A DNA stretch of 64,000 nt from Sthenelais limicola (Eukaryota; Annelida; Polychaeta; Phyllodocida; Sigalionidae): contig OW804096.1 of NCBI GenBank assembly GCA_942159475.1, positions 18,438,906 through 18,502,905 on the forward strand, written 5' to 3'. Made by a program: the position numbers and the translations under genes. Under the pieces are notes generated by a model, which saw only the letters and a list, made by a program, of their open reading frames with translations, was not told the origin of the DNA and searched no databases. This document shows, piece by piece, positions 62,816-64,000 of this stretch (position 1 is its first letter; each line of letters opens with the position of its first letter).

Positions 62816-64000
62816 GGTTTTATTGACGGTATACACCGTCCACTCAGAAGAAATCCTTAGGCAGAACTATGGCATTGTGTTCAAAAGATTGAGGCACAAA
62901 CTGGATACTAGAACCAATATTCAATTCATCAAAATACAGATCCCCTTAACGGTTCCGAAACCTTGCCCTATAGACGAGCCATTTGAATCGGCCCTAGACT
63001 ACTATAACCGTTTCTACGCCGACTTGGCGGGTTTGCAAGCAATAGTGGGGGAAGCCAATAATAAAACTTACGGTAGAATTTCCGCCCTGTTAGAAGGGTT
63101 CAATGTTAAAGACGCAAGAGCTAAACGGAGAGGATTTCAGTTTATAGGCAATATGTTGAACAGAGCAGTAGGAACAGCCACTGAGCCAGAATTCGAAGTA
63201 ATTACTTCAGACATGAATGATCTTATCGACACTATGAGAAAAACTAAGTTAGATGATATTAAACGGGACCGCATACTAAGAGCTAATGCAATCAATGCCC
63301 ATTTGGTAGCCAAATCACTATATTCTCTAAGAGCAGAAGCGGTAGATGATTTTGAAAAATTAGACAACGATCTAGTTAAAATCGTAAACGATTTGGACGA
63401 TAAATTCAATTTCTCTAGTAAGAACTTCGCCAGTACAATTGCAGCAAGCGAACAACTAGCCAACGTGGCCTCCCAGTTACAGTATAGACAAGGGGCCCTC
63501 GTGTTGCTTAATACCCTCGACTCTGTGGCAGATTCTTATCTTCCACTGTCGGTATTATCAAAAGAAAAGCTAGAAAAAGCGGTAGAAAGATTGACCGTTA
63601 ACATCAGAAAACATTCTACCAACGCTGTACCTCTAGGATCTTATTATGAATGGAGAAGATCGCTAGAATCTACTTTTCACGATAACTTGTTGACAATTCA
63701 GATCGCGATTAAATATTCCTATGCGCCGAACAGATATACAATTTACAGACCAGTAATTTTCCCTATCCCTATACATGCTCATTTACACGATCCTTACGGG
63801 TACACCTTGTTGCAGGAAGGTGATAATCAACTGTTAGCCCTAAGCGACGATAAGCAGTATTTTATAGAAATGGATAGAGATGTGCAGGAAATTTGTAAAC
63901 TTGATTATTCGAGCCATTTTTGTACTAAGAATATTATGGAATCGTCTGTTCAGAAACCTACATGTCTGATTTCTCTGTTCGCAGGGAACAATGTTGCTAT
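62816..64000 (+). CDS. Env-like fusion glycoprotein of an endogenous errantivirus/baculovirus-F type, runs off the window
   Basis: About 395 codons are open without a stop to the window edge. A short hydrophobic segment at the start fits a signal peptide. A furin-type R-A-K-R site at about 63117-63128 is followed by a hydrophobic stretch with the F-I-G motif that marks the fusion peptide in insect errantivirus Env and baculovirus F proteins. Long heptad-like helices follow, then a Cys-containing region. The transmembrane end is not in the window. In live relatives this protein drives membrane fusion. It sits 3' of an LTR but without recognisable gag or pol, so it is either an internally deleted provirus or an env retained by the host. 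Confidence 0.7.

Noticed and set aside
63137..63463. Minus-strand frame of 108 codons
   Set aside because: Antisense shadow of the env-like frame.

Overview
The window is nuclear DNA of an invertebrate animal. It is AT-rich and intron-rich, with GT/AG introns, AATAAA signals, many non-autonomous DNA transposons, LINE remnants, an LTR element with an env-like gene, and minisatellites. No phylum is certain. A roughly 57-bp repeat with adjoining GAGT runs near the left edge resembles a repeat I associate with gastropod and other mollusc genomes, so a mollusc, perhaps a limpet-like gastropod, is a tentative guess.

Layout. 0-6.5 kb: three exons of an unrecognised minus-strand gene (1760-1930, 2549-2639, 6314-6486) embedded in CT/GA-rich low complexity, a 19-bp minisatellite and perfect palindromes. 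5-8.8 kb: a cluster of two MITE families, called A and B here. 9.3-24.8 kb: twelve phase-consistent exons (486 codons) of a plus-strand coiled-coil gene of the CCDC177 type. Its introns carry MITEs, a 21-bp and a roughly 53-bp tandem repeat, SINE pieces, a hammerhead-like RNA motif and a CRE/E-box cluster. 25-31.7 kb: mostly AT-rich intergenic DNA with a tRNA-like Pol III unit and more MITEs.

31.7-33 kb holds a candidate plus-strand last exon and the first of two related minus-strand proteins with a Ser-rich N-terminus, a CARD-like death fold and a very hydrophobic C-terminus. The second, at 45.2-46.7 kb, carries 24 hexapeptide repeats and a Val/Ile tail written by a minisatellite. Between them (33.4-41.4 kb) lie a roughly 460-bp inverted duplication, LINE debris, a minisatellite that flips strand at its centre, a GC-rich hairpin and an element with perfect 116-bp inverted repeats. 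48.3 kb has a candidate plus-strand last exon. 50.2-52 kb has a LINE endonuclease relic abutting an intronless class A GPCR (minus strand) with a minisatellite-encoded Gly/Thr tail. 52.3-54.1 kb is a 35-bp satellite with higher-order structure. 55.2 kb is a minus-strand last exon with a polyadenylation signal. 58-60.5 kb is a 5'-truncated LINE with a long intact reverse transcriptase frame. 60.5-64 kb is an LTR, a primer-binding-like site, about 1.9 kb of broken leader without recognisable pol, and then a long open errantivirus/baculovirus-F-like env frame that runs off the window.

The host genes do not form an obvious functional unit. The recurring theme is coding sequence fused to or generated from tandem repeats: both CARD-like genes and the GPCR have C-termini written by repeats.
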